Part shown: positions 47,802 to 57,121 of the stretch, piece by piece
How the letters are laid out: each line of letters begins with the position of its first letter
Position numbering within the stretch: the stretch's first letter is position 1
Translations under genes and position numbers: made by a program
Origin: Paralcaligenes ureilyticus
Lineage (GTDB): Bacteria; Pseudomonadota; Gammaproteobacteria; Burkholderiales; Burkholderiaceae_B
Direction of reading: 5' to 3'
DNA length: 64,000 nt
NCBI RefSeq assembly: GCF_004346225.1
Contig: NZ_SMAJ01000007.1
Location: forward strand, 124,001-188,000
Notes under the pieces: model-generated
Databases searched by the model: none
What the model saw: only the letters and a program-made list of their open reading frames with translations
Told to the model about the DNA's origin: nothing

Positions 47802-48191
47802 ATGAACCTACTCGCTATTCTTGAACAAGAAGAAATCCAGCGCCTGACCGGTGGTCAGCCCAAACCTGAATTCGCCCCTGGCGATACGGTTGTTGTCAAT
47901 GTAAACGTGGTCGAGGGTGCGCGTAAACGCGTGCAGGCATACGAAGGCGTCGTTATTGCCAAGCGCAATCGTGGCCTGAATTCAGCCTTTATCGTGCGCA
48001 AGATATCCTCTGGCGAGGCCGTCGAGCGTACATTCCAGCTGTATTCAACACAAATTGCCAGTATCGAAGTGAAACGTCGTGGCGATGTGCGCCGTGCTAA
48101 ACTTTATTACTTGCGTAGCCGTTCGGGCAAAGCCGCTCGTATCAAGGAAAAGCTGGTTCGTAACTCGGCTAAAAAGGCAGTTGCTGAATAA
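47802..48191 (+). CDS. rplS: 50S ribosomal protein L19
   Basis: A 129-residue ribosomal protein starting [15 protein letters not shown], with [35 protein letters not shown] and [22 protein letters not shown]. It sits at the interface of the ribosomal subunits. The AGGAG site at 47791-47795 supports ATG 47802. rplS normally ends an rpsP-rimM-trmD-rplS operon; those genes are not upstream here, so it has its own promoter in the 235-bp leader. A terminator follows. Confidence 0.97.
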   Translation: MNLLAILEQEEIQRLTGGQPKPEFAPGDTVVVNVNVVEGARKRVQAYEGVVIAKRNRGLNSAFIVRKISSGEAVERTFQLYSTQIASIEVKRRGDVRRAKLYYLRSRSGKAARIKEKLVRNSAKKAVAE

Positions 48192-48219
48192 TCGGCCTGC
48201 TTCCCGGTACTAAGCAGCG

Positions 48220-48246
48220 AAGGCGCCCGAGTGGCGCCTTTGTTTT
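48220..48246 (+). terminator. Intrinsic terminator of rplS
   Basis: An 8-bp stem (aaggcgcc with ggcgcctt) around a five-base loop is followed by tgtttta. It ends directly at the nudL start codon. Confidence 0.85.
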
Positions 48247-48999
48247 ATGGATTCCATGCCGCATCGTATTTATGGTCCTCGACGACAAGGCGTAGCCCGC
48301 CGGCCGGGTTTTGACCCCCAGACTCAGCCTGTGGTGCCAGCCTCCCAGGTGTTGCCGGCGCTCTTGCCCTCTACCCTCCAGCTTGATTTCATTTGCTCCG
48401 CGTTTGGCCGCGCTGTTGATTGGCAGGTCGAGCCCATATTTGCCGATTCATTTCGATCCGATTTTTCCGACTGCAAAGATATTATCCGGGCGGCTGTGCT
48501 TATTCCGTTGGTGCAGCGTCCCGACGGTTTGCATGTCATTTTTACCCGGCGCTCCTCGCATCTGCATGATCACGCGGGACAAATCAGCTTTCCTGGCGGC
48601 CGCATCGAGCCGTTTGATCGCGATGCCGTTGCGGCTGCCGTGCGCGAAACACAGGAAGAAATCGGGGTCGAGCCTCAATATCTCAAAGTGATAGGCACCC
48701 AGCCGGGATACCTGACCTCCACGCGTTTTACCATGTTGCCGGTCATTGGCCAGGTTCTGCCGGGATTTTCGATTCATCCTGACAGCACTGAAGTCGCCGA
48801 GGTATTTGAAGTGCCTTTGCCGGCACTGATGGATCCGGCCGGCCATGTGATGCATCGGGCGCAATTGCCCGGGGGGGGCCATCGCCTGTATTTTTCTATT
48901 CCCTGGGGGCCTTACTTCATCTGGGGGGCGACCGCTGCGCTGATACGCAATTTATATCATTTTCTGGCGGCGGCCCAGAATACGCCGGATCGTTCCTGA
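48247..48999 (+). CDS. nudL: Nudix CoA pyrophosphatase
   Basis: A 250-residue Nudix hydrolase of the CoA diphosphatase type. The Nudix box is GGRIEPFDRDAVAAAVRETQ followed by EEIGV (about residues 117-141), preceded by LIPLVQRPDGLHVIFTRRSSHLHDHAGQISFP, the UPF0035 signature of CoA pyrophosphatases. It splits CoA or oxidised CoA to phosphopantetheine and 3',5'-ADP. The N-terminus is about 60 residues longer than E. coli NudL, and a later ATG (48256) is possible. It converges on rsgA with a 6-bp gap. Confidence 0.88.
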   Translation: MDSMPHRIYGPRRQGVARRPGFDPQTQPVVPASQVLPALLPSTLQLDFICSAFGRAVDWQVEPIFADSFRSDFSDCKDIIRAAVLIPLVQRPDGLHVIFTRRSSHLHDHAGQISFPGGRIEPFDRDAVAAAVRETQEEIGVEPQYLKVIGTQPGYLTSTRFTMLPVIGQVLPGFSIHPDSTEVAEVFEVPLPALMDPAGHVMHRAQLPGGGHRLYFSIPWGPYFIWGATAALIRNLYHFLAAAQNTPDRS

Positions 49000-49005
49000 A
49001 TCGTT

Positions 49006-49911
49006 TCAGTAGCTGCTTTTAGCTTCGTTTTCGGCCAGGATGCGTTTGTACAGGGCGTGTCGCTCGGGGGTAATGTCGCCGTGCTTCAGGGCGGCCAGTA
49101 CGCCGCAGCCCGGTTCGTGGCGGTGCGTGCAGTTATAAAACCGGCAGTGGGCGATGGCCGCCGTGAATTCCGGAAAGCCTTGCTCTATTTCGTGTGCGCT
49201 CAGGTGGTACAGGCCAAAGGTCTGAAACCCTGGAGAATCGATCAGCGAACCCGTTTGCCCCGGCAGGCGATATAAGCGGGTGCTGGTGGTAGTGTGCTTG
49301 CCTGTGCCCAGCGCCACGGAATGTTCCTGGGTGTTGGCCCGGGCATCGGGGATCAGGATGTTCAACAGGGTGGATTTTCCCATGCCGCTTTGCCCCAGCA
49401 GTAGATTCGTGCGGCCCTCGATTTCGGGTAACAGCTGGCTGCGAACATGTGCGGGATCCAGCGCGCTGAGTTCGATGATACGTACGCCCAGCTTGGCAAG
49501 GCTGGCGAGCCGCTGGCGGGCAAGCGGTACGCCGCTTGCCAGGTCGACTTTGTTCAGGATAACGAGCGGCTCGATGTCTGCGCTGCGCGCCGCGACCAGG
49601 GCGCGCCCGGTGATGTCATCGGAGAAGACCGGTTCGATGGCGATTACCAGCAACAATTGATCCACATTGGCCGCGAACTGCTTCGTGCGCATATCGTCGG
49701 ATCGGTACAGCAGGTTGCGGCGCTCCTCGATCTGGTCGATTGCGCCTTCATGGTCGCCTTGGGGGCTGATCTGTACAAAATCTCCAACGGCGGCGCCGGC
49801 CTTTTTGCCTCGCGGAAAACATTTGCGTACGCTGCCGTCGGCCAGTTCTACCGTGTAATGGCGCCCGTGGGCGGCAATGATGCGTCCTTGCAAGCGGGCT
49901 GCGCTAACCAT
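49006..49911 (-). CDS. rsgA: Small ribosomal subunit biogenesis GTPase RsgA
   Basis: A 301-residue circularly permuted GTPase: an N-terminal OB fold (about 7-70), the G4 motif NKVD (about 120) before the P-loop GQSGMGKST (173-181) and the DSPGF G3 motif, then a zinc site with Cys256, Cys261, His263 and Cys269. It matures the 30S subunit. Its start overlaps the end of the M48 protease gene by 8 bp, indicating one transcript. Confidence 0.95.
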   Translation of the reverse strand: MVSAARLQGRIIAAHGRHYTVELADGSVRKCFPRGKKAGAAVGDFVQISPQGDHEGAIDQIEERRNLLYRSDDMRTKQFAANVDQLLLVIAIEPVFSDDITGRALVAARSADIEPLVILNKVDLASGVPLARQRLASLAKLGVRIIELSALDPAHVRSQLLPEIEGRTNLLLGQSGMGKSTLLNILIPDARANTQEHSVALGTGKHTTTSTRLYRLPGQTGSLIDSPGFQTFGLYHLSAHEIEQGFPEFTAAIAHCRFYNCTHRHEPGCGVLAALKHGDITPERHALYKRILAENEAKSSY

Positions 49912-51148
49912 GTTTCAGGTGCTGGATGCGCAGCACGGCCGGCGGGTGGCTATCGTAAAACGCCGAATGCAGCGGATCGGGAGTCAGGGTGGCGGCATTG
50001 TCGTCGTAGAGCTTGATCAGTGCCGCAATCAAGGGCTGGGCCGTGCATTGCCCGACGGCATACCGGTCGGCCTGGAATTCGTCGCGCCGCGATAGCCAGC
50101 TTGCCAGTGGCGAGGCCCAGAACGTGAAGGTGGGCGTGACCAGGAAAAACAGGATCAGCGCCAGCGCGTCGTTGGGCCGCCCCAACTGCGGCAGTACGCC
50201 CAGCCCGGTATAAAACCAGACCTGCCCCGACAGCCAGTGCAGCAAGAGGAAAAACCCGAGGGCCAGCGCGAAGGTGACAAACATGCGCTTGATGATGTGC
50301 TTGTGCTTGAAATGCCCCAGCTCGTGAGCCAGAACGGCCTCTACTTCGTCGACGTTCAGACGCGACAACAAGGTGTCGAAAAACACGATGCGGCGGCTTT
50401 TGCCAAACCCCGTAAAGTAGGCGTTGCCGTGCGCCGAGCGTCGCGAGCCATCCATCACGAACAGGCCGCGCAGGGCAAAGCCGCAGCGCTTGGCGAGTGC
50501 CTGGATGCGGGCGGCGAGCTCGGGATTGTCCAGGGGGACGAATTTATTGAACAGGGGGGCAATAAGTGTCGGAAACAGCCATAAGACCAGCACGTTGAAA
50601 ACCACCCAGATGCACCACGCCCACCATCCCCACCAGGCGCCTGTGTTGGCCATGACCCACAGCACGAGCGCACACAGCGGCAACCCGAAAAGCAGCCCCA
50701 GCAACAGGCCTTTGACGCTATCGACGATGAATAGGCGGGGCGTTATGCGGTTAAAACCGAATTTTGCTTCAAGCTTGAACTTGCGCCAGATGGAAAACGG
50801 CAAGCCGAGCAGGCTGACCGCCACCAGCACGCAGCCCACCAGCGCCAATTGGCGCAGCATTTCGTTGTCGATGGCGTGGCCTAGCGCGACGTCCAGAAGC
50901 TGCAAACCGCCCAATAGCGTCAAGGCGACCAGTATGGCGGCGTCTGCAACGCGTTCGACCATGCCCAACTTCGTTTTTGCCACCGTGTAGTCGGCGGCAC
51001 GCTGGTGGCTGGGCAGGCCGATGCGGTCGGAAAATTCGGCAGGGACTTGCGCGCGTTGCGCCGTGACGTGCCTGATCTGGCGCGTTGCCAGCCACAGGCG
51101 CAGCGCAATATCGGTCAACAGAAAGGCGACAAACAGCAAGGTGAACAT
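49904..51148 (-). CDS. M48-family membrane metalloprotease (Ste24-like)
   Basis: A 414-residue inner-membrane protease with about seven hydrophobic segments and the zinc motif HELGH at residues 275-279; the third ligand Glu is in [13 protein letters not shown]. It resembles CAAX prenyl protease 1 / Ste24. Bacterial members probably act in membrane-protein quality control, since proteobacteria lack prenylated CAAX proteins. It is transcribed divergently from orn (49-bp gap) and is co-oriented with rsgA. Confidence 0.9.
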   Translation of the reverse strand: MFTLLFVAFLLTDIALRLWLATRQIRHVTAQRAQVPAEFSDRIGLPSHQRAADYTVAKTKLGMVERVADAAILVALTLLGGLQLLDVALGHAIDNEMLRQLALVGCVLVAVSLLGLPFSIWRKFKLEAKFGFNRITPRLFIVDSVKGLLLGLLFGLPLCALVLWVMANTGAWWGWWAWCIWVVFNVLVLWLFPTLIAPLFNKFVPLDNPELAARIQALAKRCGFALRGLFVMDGSRRSAHGNAYFTGFGKSRRIVFFDTLLSRLNVDEVEAVLAHELGHFKHKHIIKRMFVTFALALGFFLLLHWLSGQVWFYTGLGVLPQLGRPNDALALILFFLVTPTFTFWASPLASWLSRRDEFQADRYAVGQCTAQPLIAALIKLYDDNAATLTPDPLHSAFYDSHPPAVLRIQHLKHG

Positions 51149-51197
51149 AGGGGATAAGTGGCCGTGTGCGAAAATGACTTTTTTGAGGATGAATTAT

Positions 51198-51743
51198 ATG
51201 GCGGTTAATGATCAGCGTTTGGTTTGGCTCGATATGGAAATGACAGGGCTGGATCCGGAGAAGGAACGCATTATCGAAGTGGCCATCGTTGTGACCGAGC
51301 CCGATTTGACGCTGGTCGCGCAGGGTCCTGTACTGGTTATACACCAGAACGACGCTTTGCTCGATGCCATGGATAAATGGAATCAGTCCACTCATGGAAA
51401 AAGCGGCCTGATTGCCAAGGTCAAAGCGTCTACGCTGACCGAGGCGCAGGCCGAAGACCAGTTGCTGGCTTTTCTTGCCCAGCACGTGCCTTCGGGCAAG
51501 TCGCCATTATGCGGCAATACGATAAGCCAGGACCGTCGCTTCATGGTCAAGTACATGCCGCGGCTGGAAGCCTATTTTCATTACCGCAATCTGGACGTAA
51601 GCACGCTTAAAGAGCTGTCTTTGCGCTGGAAGCCCGAAGTTTATAAAAGCTTCGTCAAGAAAAGCCGCCACGAAGCGCTGGCCGATATTTATGAATCCAT
51701 TGACGAGCTAAAGCATTATCGCGAGCATTTCATCAAGCTGTAG
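51198..51743 (+). CDS. orn: Oligoribonuclease
   Basis: A 181-residue DEDDh exonuclease degrading two- to five-base RNA to nucleotides, including the pGpG product of c-di-GMP breakdown. [11 protein letters not shown] carries the first two acidic residues, and SRHEALADI the final His and Asp. The start at 51198 lies 9 bases after GAGG; a nearer ATG at 51189 would have no spacing. The order rsgA - M48 - orn is common in betaproteobacteria. Confidence 0.96.
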   Translation: MAVNDQRLVWLDMEMTGLDPEKERIIEVAIVVTEPDLTLVAQGPVLVIHQNDALLDAMDKWNQSTHGKSGLIAKVKASTLTEAQAEDQLLAFLAQHVPSGKSPLCGNTISQDRRFMVKYMPRLEAYFHYRNLDVSTLKELSLRWKPEVYKSFVKKSRHEALADIYESIDELKHYREHFIKL

Positions 51744-51792
51744 GGGGCGTTTGGCGTATTTGTCGATGCGGTCTTGTTTATCGACGGATTTT

Positions 51793-51817
51793 TGGCACCC
51801 ACAAGGGGTGCCGCTAC
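51793..51817 (-). repeat. REP palindrome
   Basis: A single GGCACCC-type copy in minus orientation stands between orn and the TetR-type gene, at the edge of the accessory region. Confidence 0.9.
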
Positions 51818-51878
51818 TTTTTGGCAGCTACCTAGGCGCCCGAAAGGCGCACAGGCGGCTTCACGATAGCTATTGAGT

Positions 51879-52610
51879 TCATGCGGGTCTCCGCTTGGAT
51901 TTTGCGTTGCGGTTCCGGTCGAACGATGACGGCTCTATATGCTCCACGCCTAAGAATGTGCAAAGAAATCGTGCGACATGGGTTTCCATTTCGGGGCTGT
52001 CCAACCGAACAGGGCCAGGGTCATTGATAATGGAGTTGACGAGCAAGCCGTTGACGAACTGCATTGCTGTCTTTACGCGATGCTCATCGCATTCAATACC
52101 AAGCTCTTCCGTCCGCGAAAGCACATTTTCAGCAATTTGTGCGGAGCCTCGGTAACCCAGGCGTTTGAAGGGAGTCCACGCATCGGGCAGTGTGGAAGCG
52201 TGTTTGAAAGCTGCTCGATACAGGCCACGGTTGTCTCGATAAAGCGAGACCCAAAATGCGGACAACTTATAAAGTAGTTCCGGAAGTGATGCTTGCCGCG
52301 CATTGAGCCCGTCGAATAAATCCACCATATTTACATCGATCTCTGCGATTGCCATTTCCTGAATCGCGAGAAAAAAGCCTTCCTTATTCTCGAAGCGTCC
52401 GTAAAACGCTCCAACCGATGTACCGGCTTCCCGTACGATTTCGCTGATCTTCATCTCTTCCAGGCTGCCTGCCTGCAGCGCATTCCGTCCTGCTTGGAGT
52501 AGGCGGATCAGCTTTGCACGGCTGCGCGCTTGCTGCGCTGGGCGTACCGCCCCCGCTCCCGACCCGTCGGCAGCCCACAATCCTTCCAAGAACATATTTG
52601 AATCATTCAC
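51879..52610 (-). CDS. TetR-family transcriptional regulator
   Basis: A 243-residue regulator with a TetR helix-turn-helix (ISEIVREAGTSVGAFYGRFENKEG, about residues 55-78) and a variable ligand-binding C-terminal part. It is divergent from the Bug-type binding protein and SDR genes and probably controls them. Codon use and GC content here are visibly lower than in the core genes, consistent with acquired DNA. Confidence 0.85.
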   Translation of the reverse strand: MNDSNMFLEGLWAADGSGAGAVRPAQQARSRAKLIRLLQAGRNALQAGSLEEMKISEIVREAGTSVGAFYGRFENKEGFFLAIQEMAIAEIDVNMVDLFDGLNARQASLPELLYKLSAFWVSLYRDNRGLYRAAFKHASTLPDAWTPFKRLGYRGSAQIAENVLSRTEELGIECDEHRVKTAMQFVNGLLVNSIINDPGPVRLDSPEMETHVARFLCTFLGVEHIEPSSFDRNRNAKSKRRPA

Positions 52611-53135
52611 TATGCGGTTCCTATCTCAATACATGTTTCTCTCAGAATGCTTAGGCACGCAGCAAGCAGGTTGGCGGGTTGATAATTCAACCTGATGGGT
52701 GCTTCCTACCGTCGGCAACATACGAGCCGCGATGGCCACCGATAGGTGATGCTAGTGGCGTGCATTCTTGATTATAGGATCTCGGGTTGCCAGTTATGCG
52801 GCATTAATTCGTTGATCTGGCCGGCCTGGTGCGCCGTATTCCGGCTTATGCCACCAGAAACGGGACCCGTGACGCACGTGGGTCGCGTCACGGGGGTGCT
52901 ACCTGTAGCGACTACGGGTTACCCCGACTATAAAGCGGGGGCTATAGAAACTAGAATCCCGACATTAAATAAGAATATGAATTCTAATTCTATTTAAGCC
53001 ATGACTTTCCGACTTCTCCTGAGCATTGGAGTTCTTAAGCGGACAGTCTGTTACACGCCGGGCACTTTCGGGAGTGCACAACCTTAGCAGTTGCTTAAAG
53101 AAAATTTCTTTTCCGATGACACATGGGGGTTCGAC
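52611..53135. other. Low-GC intergenic region with transposon debris
   Basis: No supported gene lies in this stretch of about 500 bp. A perfect 10-bp inverted repeat (cccgtgacgc 52866-52875 with gcgtcacggg 52885-52894) could form a hairpin. On the minus strand 52858-52772 encodes a peptide ending INELMPHNWQPEIL, which reminds me of the C-terminus of a transposase. An 83-residue plus frame across the same place is not convincing. Confidence 0.5.
52772..52858 (-). mobile_element. Possible transposase C-terminal fragment
   Basis: The minus frame reads NTAHQAGQINELMPHNW and ends QPEIL-stop at 52772. It is short and not linked to terminal repeats. The resemblance to a transposase end is from memory and is weak. 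Confidence 0.25.
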
Positions 53136-54215
53136 ATGCTTACCAGGTTCACAAGATATTCGCTTTACCGCTTAGCTGTCTGGTCATTTTATATTTCGCC
53201 GCGTGTTCTTGGTGGGTCCGCCAAGCCCTGGTGCTGGGGGGTGGCCGAAAGGCTGTTCAAACGGGTAGCGTGTAGTTTGGCGATTGCCTTTCTAACTTGT
53301 TATGGCATAGCGGCAAAGGCCGAATATCCAACGGCTCCTGTCCGCTTCGTTGTAGCTTTCCCGGCCGGAGGCGGACTTGACATGACGGCACGTCTCCTTG
53401 CGCAGAAGCTCTCGGAATACTGGAAGCAGCCTGTTGTGGTGGACAACCGTCCAGGGGCAAGCGGAATGATAGGAGCTGGAGCGGTGGCTCGCTCGGCCAA
53501 TGATGGTTATACGCTTCTCATTGGGTCTCCTGCCGAGATCGCCATCAATCCCGCCCTTTATCCCAAGATGGCCTACGACCCTTTTAAGGATCTGGCCCCT
53601 ATATCTCCCGTTGCAAAGTTTCCTTTGCTAGTGGTCGCGAATACGCAGTCCTCGTTGAAGTCATTCAAAGACTTGGCTGCTCAATCCCGCGATGCGAAAG
53701 ACGGGGTTGCCTTCGCGACAAGCGGTATTGGAAGCATGCAGCAATTGGTTGGCGAATGGCTGAAACGTAATGCAGACATAAATCTTCTCCATGTCCCTTA
53801 CAAGGGAACCGGCCCTGCGATGAACGACTTGTTAGGCGGTCAGATCCCGGTAGCGGTAATGGGACTCGCTCCGCTGATTCCGCACATAAAGGCAGGAAAC
53901 CTGCGAGCGCTCGCAATCACTTCGAGTGAACGCAATCCCGCGGTTCCGAACGTGCCCACTCTCAAGGAGCTCGGCTACGATTTTGAATCGACTATCTGGT
54001 TTGGCGTATTCGCGCCGGAGGGTACGCCTAAGGAAGTCATTCGGAAAATTGGGCAAGATCTGCGAGTCGTACTGGCCGATAAAGGAGTTGAGGAACAAAT
54101 GCTAAAGCTCGGAGGGGAAACCGCGAGCGCAAGCCCGGAAGAGTTCACGAGCTTTATTTCGGACGAGTTCGCCAAGTACTCGAAAATCATTAAGGATGCA
54201 AACATCAAAATGTAG
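53136..54215 (+). CDS. Bug-family tripartite tricarboxylate binding protein
   Basis: A periplasmic solute-binding protein of the Bug (TctC) family, abundant in Alcaligenaceae. The signal segment FKRVACSLAIAFLTCYGIAAKAEYP precedes VRFVVAFPAGGGLDMTARLLA and VVDNRPGASGMIGA, the two loops binding a carboxylate. The frame is open from a TTG at 53091; ATG 53136 and GTG 53241 are candidates, and the latter gives 324 residues, the usual size. No TctA or TctB membrane genes lie near. The SDR gene follows after 35 bp. Confidence 0.88.
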   Translation: MLTRFTRYSLYRLAVWSFYISPRVLGGSAKPWCWGVAERLFKRVACSLAIAFLTCYGIAAKAEYPTAPVRFVVAFPAGGGLDMTARLLAQKLSEYWKQPVVVDNRPGASGMIGAGAVARSANDGYTLLIGSPAEIAINPALYPKMAYDPFKDLAPISPVAKFPLLVVANTQSSLKSFKDLAAQSRDAKDGVAFATSGIGSMQQLVGEWLKRNADINLLHVPYKGTGPAMNDLLGGQIPVAVMGLAPLIPHIKAGNLRALAITSSERNPAVPNVPTLKELGYDFESTIWFGVFAPEGTPKEVIRKIGQDLRVVLADKGVEEQMLKLGGETASASPEEFTSFISDEFAKYSKIIKDANIKM

Positions 54216-54250
54216 TGACCTGAAATCAGGTCGAAACTTAGGGAGGAGCT

Positions 54251-55099
54251 ATGCGTCTTTTAAATAAAGTTTCGCTCATCACGGGCGCAGGTAAGGGGAT
54301 AGGAAAGTCGATCGCGGATGCGTTTGCGGCTGAGGGCGCGCGCGTGCTCATCGCGGATCGTGACGAGGCTGCAGCGCATGCTGCGGCAGCCAGTATAGTT
54401 GCACGAGGTGGAGTGGCCCATCCTGTTATCTGCGATATTGGAAGCGAGGAAGACGTCAATGCAATGATTGATGCGGCGACTAGCCACTTCGGCACCATAG
54501 ACGTGCTTGTATGCAATGCGGGCTTGGGTTTTCATCGGCCCTTGCTGGATATCGAATTAGCCGATTGGGAACGGATTCTTCGAATCAATTTGACAGGCAC
54601 TTTTTTATGCGTCCAGCGAGCAGCGCGAATTATGAGCGGCAAAGGCTCAGGCAATATCATAATCATCGGCTCGACCTCCGGACAAAAGGGCGCAATGGCG
54701 CGATCCGCGTATGGGGTATCGAAGGCCGGAGTTCTGCAGCTGGCGCGTATAGCAGCGACGGAGCTCGCCCCCTTGGGTATTCGAACCAATGCCATTGCTC
54801 CCGGCCCAATTACAACTACGCTTTCCAACTCCAATCACACACCTGAGCAGCGCCGTGCGTACCTGGAACGCATACCAATGGGCCGATACGGTGAGGCGCC
54901 GGAGGTCGCCGCAGCCGCAGTCTTTCTAGCAAGCGAAGAATCAAGCTACATAAACGGACACATCCTGAATGTGGACGGTGGCTTGAACGAGGCAGGCCTA
55001 ATGTTCAGGCCAAGCGGTGCGCCGTCTTTTGAGCCGGGGGCCGACCATTCGGGCCGTCAAGTTGGGAGCCCGACGAGCGGATTTGTCGACAGGTTATGA
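54251..55099 (+). CDS. Short-chain dehydrogenase/reductase
   Basis: A 282-residue classical SDR. The cofactor motif TGAGKGIG is at residues 11-18, NAG near 89-91, and the catalytic Ser around 141-143 with Tyr154 and Lys158. The order of Asp37 after the second strand suggests NAD use. GGGAGGAG precedes the ATG. About 30 extra residues follow the usual family end. Its position between a Bug binding protein and a carboxymuconolactone decarboxylase-like gene suggests breakdown of a small carbonyl or cyclic acid. Confidence 0.88.
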   Translation: MRLLNKVSLITGAGKGIGKSIADAFAAEGARVLIADRDEAAAHAAAASIVARGGVAHPVICDIGSEEDVNAMIDAATSHFGTIDVLVCNAGLGFHRPLLDIELADWERILRINLTGTFLCVQRAARIMSGKGSGNIIIIGSTSGQKGAMARSAYGVSKAGVLQLARIAATELAPLGIRTNAIAPGPITTTLSNSNHTPEQRRAYLERIPMGRYGEAPEVAAAAVFLASEESSYINGHILNVDGGLNEAGLMFRPSGAPSFEPGADHSGRQVGSPTSGFVDRL

Positions 55100-55176
55100 C
55101 TTGGTAGTATTGAGTGTCCCTTGCCTCTGGCAGTGACAACATCGAGTTGCAATGATAAAACCCAAAAGGAGGGGTA

Positions 55177-55554
55177 ATGACCGAAGACGAGCGTTATGAC
55201 AGAGGGCTGCAAATCCGAAAAGAAGTGATGGGGGCCGCGAATATCGAGCAGCGTTTGGCAAGTGATTCTGAATTCATGAGGCCCTTGCACGATATGATTT
55301 CTTCTTGGGCGTACGGCGAGGTATGGGCACGAGAAGGTTTGAGTCGATCCGTCCGCAGCCTATTGGTTATTGCAATGATGGCGGCGACGGGCCGTCCCCA
55401 TGAGCTACGTGCTCACTTAATGGGTGCATTAAACAATGGATGTACGCAAGGAGAGATCCAAGAGGTACTGTTACAGGTTGCTGTGTATTGTGGGTTCCCT
55501 GCATCGCTGGATGCGCACAGAATAGCCGAGCAGGTTTTCCGCGATCACGCTTAG
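55177..55554 (+). CDS. Carboxymuconolactone decarboxylase-family protein (PcaC-like)
   Basis: A 125-residue helical protein with the CMD pattern RSLLVIAMMAATGRPHELRAH and NNGCTQGEIQEVLLQVAVYCGFPA. The Cys-x-x-Cys of AhpD-type peroxidases is absent, so it is nearer to PcaC, which decarboxylates 4-carboxymuconolactone. The other protocatechuate genes are missing, so the exact substrate is uncertain. AAGGAGGGG stands before the ATG. Confidence 0.85.
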   Translation: MTEDERYDRGLQIRKEVMGAANIEQRLASDSEFMRPLHDMISSWAYGEVWAREGLSRSVRSLLVIAMMAATGRPHELRAHLMGALNNGCTQGEIQEVLLQVAVYCGFPASLDAHRIAEQVFRDHA

Positions 55555-55571
55555 GGGCGCTTTAATTTTGT

Positions 55572-55598
55572 TGTAGTGGCAGCCCTTGTGGCTGCCAT
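55572..55598 (+). repeat. REP palindrome
   Basis: A GGCAGCC-type copy with ATTTTTATT after it, 17 bp past the CMD-family stop codon; it may serve as terminator. It is the last REP in the window. The rest of the 440-bp gap up to 55994 is AT-rich and holds the promoter of the following importer operon. Confidence 0.9.
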
Positions 55599-55994
55599 TT
55601 TTATTATGAACTGTACCAACACTTCTTATGTGACGCATTTCGGCGCCGTTTACGTTCGAGGTAAAAAAACCATGTCATTTCAGTCAAGGTGATTGTAAAG
55701 CTGTAATTTGTAGGCTATATTTGTAAAAAAGTCGTCACATTGAACGTTTGGCGTTTCATTGCATTTGTGGCTGTTGCCCGTTTTGTGCGCGCCACTATGC
55801 CTTGTAAAAGCTTGATTATAGTTTGTTCAGCGGGTTGCAAGCTTATATCCGGCGGCATGGTCGATGGCACATTTTTATAAAACCGGGAGGAGCAATATGA
55901 AATCGTGTGTGTTAAGTCAAGGCGGTATGGGAGCCAATTTGGGGCGAAGATGTTCCGCTTGCGTGCAACTCAACGAGACAATAGGAGCACAGGG

Positions 55995-57101
55995 ATGACT
56001 GGAAATAACGATAAACGTATGGCGCAGGCGGCATCCGCCGGGCGTGGCATCAGTCGGCGCGACGTACTTATCCGGGCGGGCGTAGGCGCTGCGGCTGTTG
56101 GCGCTCCGGGCCTGTTCGGACTGCGCCAGGCCATGGCGGCCACAAACGCCGGGTTCGATCTTGCGGCAGCGCGCAAGGAAGGCCCTGTAGTAATCTGGCA
56201 TGCCGACCAAGAGGCGGATGTGGTTGAGTTTCTAAAGATATTTACAAAGAAAACGGGCATTGCAACGGTACAGCAGCGCTTGCTTCCGGGGGCGGCCCTG
56301 CCGAAGTTGATGGCAGAATTGCGAACGGGTGCGACCGACGTCGATGTCTACGACACCTCTGATGCGGGATTGATGGAGCAGTTGCGCAAGCAGGGCCATC
56401 TGCTTCGTTATGAGTCGCCGGAGCTCGCGGCTTATGCACCGCAATATAAAAGTAATCCGGTGGGTTTTTGGGCGGCCTACTACATCAATATCGGGACAAT
56501 CATGTACGACCCGCGCCATGTCCAGCCGGATACTGCGCCCAAGACATGGCTTGATCTGCTCGACTCGAAATGGAAGGGGCAGGTTGGTTTTCAGAATGCG
56601 TCCGCCGGAACCCAGTACACCTGGTGGTATCTGCTCAAGGACATTCTTCCAAAGGATTACTGGGATCGCCTTGCCGCGCAGAAGCCGCGCGCCTATTCGT
56701 CGTCGACGCAGATCGTCACCGATATACATAACGGCAATCTGAAGATCGGGGGCAAGGTCAGTTCGTTCCAATATGTGAAGTCAAAACGCCTGAAGGAGCC
56801 TATCGAGGTTGTTTTCCCTCCGGAGGGTGCGCCGGCCCAAAGTCAGGTGGTTGGCATTATCGGGGCCACCAAGCGGCCAAACGCCGCCAAGGCGTACGTG
56901 AATTTCCTGCTCTCGCAAGAGGGTCAGCAAAGCTGGAACGAGATTCAGGGTTCGCCTTCGGCGCGGACTGACGTCAATTACCCAGGGCAGCCGGATATGT
57001 CCAAAGTCAAGATCATCGTACCCACCAATATGGACGATTACGCGCTTACGGCCAACCATGCGAAGTTTGTGAAGCTGTGGAACAAGATCACCGGCTTCTG
57101 A
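55995..57101 (+). CDS. ABC importer binding protein, ferric/organic-anion type
   Basis: A 368-residue exported binding protein. A twin-arginine-like leader ISRRDVLIRAGVGAAAVGAPGLF ends near AMAA (about residue 43; shown only to locate it). The mature part begins like Fe(III)-binding proteins (EGPVVIWHADQEADVVEFLKIF) and has the NIGTIMYD segment. The start at 55995 follows GGAGCACAGGG; an upstream extension to 55905 lacks support. A fused permease and ATPase follow. Relatives carry iron, thiamine, polyamines or organic anions; here the neighbouring catabolic genes favour an organic compound. Confidence 0.85.
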   Translation: MTGNNDKRMAQAASAGRGISRRDVLIRAGVGAAAVGAPGLFGLRQAMAATNAGFDLAAARKEGPVVIWHADQEADVVEFLKIFTKKTGIATVQQRLLPGAALPKLMAELRTGATDVDVYDTSDAGLMEQLRKQGHLLRYESPELAAYAPQYKSNPVGFWAAYYINIGTIMYDPRHVQPDTAPKTWLDLLDSKWKGQVGFQNASAGTQYTWWYLLKDILPKDYWDRLAAQKPRAYSSSTQIVTDIHNGNLKIGGKVSSFQYVKSKRLKEPIEVVFPPEGAPAQSQVVGIIGATKRPNAAKAYVNFLLSQEGQQSWNEIQGSPSARTDVNYPGQPDMSKVKIIVPTNMDDYALTANHAKFVKLWNKITGF

Positions 57102-57121
57102 CCGTTCCATCGGAGGATGGG

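Noticed and set aside
52746-52997. 83-residue plus-strand frame
   Set aside because: No ribosome site or family; the opposite strand gives a better explanation as worn transposon sequence.
9512-55598. CRISPR array as explanation of the repeated short palindromes
   Set aside because: Copies are scattered singly or in inverted pairs at gene borders, with no regular spacers and no cas genes.
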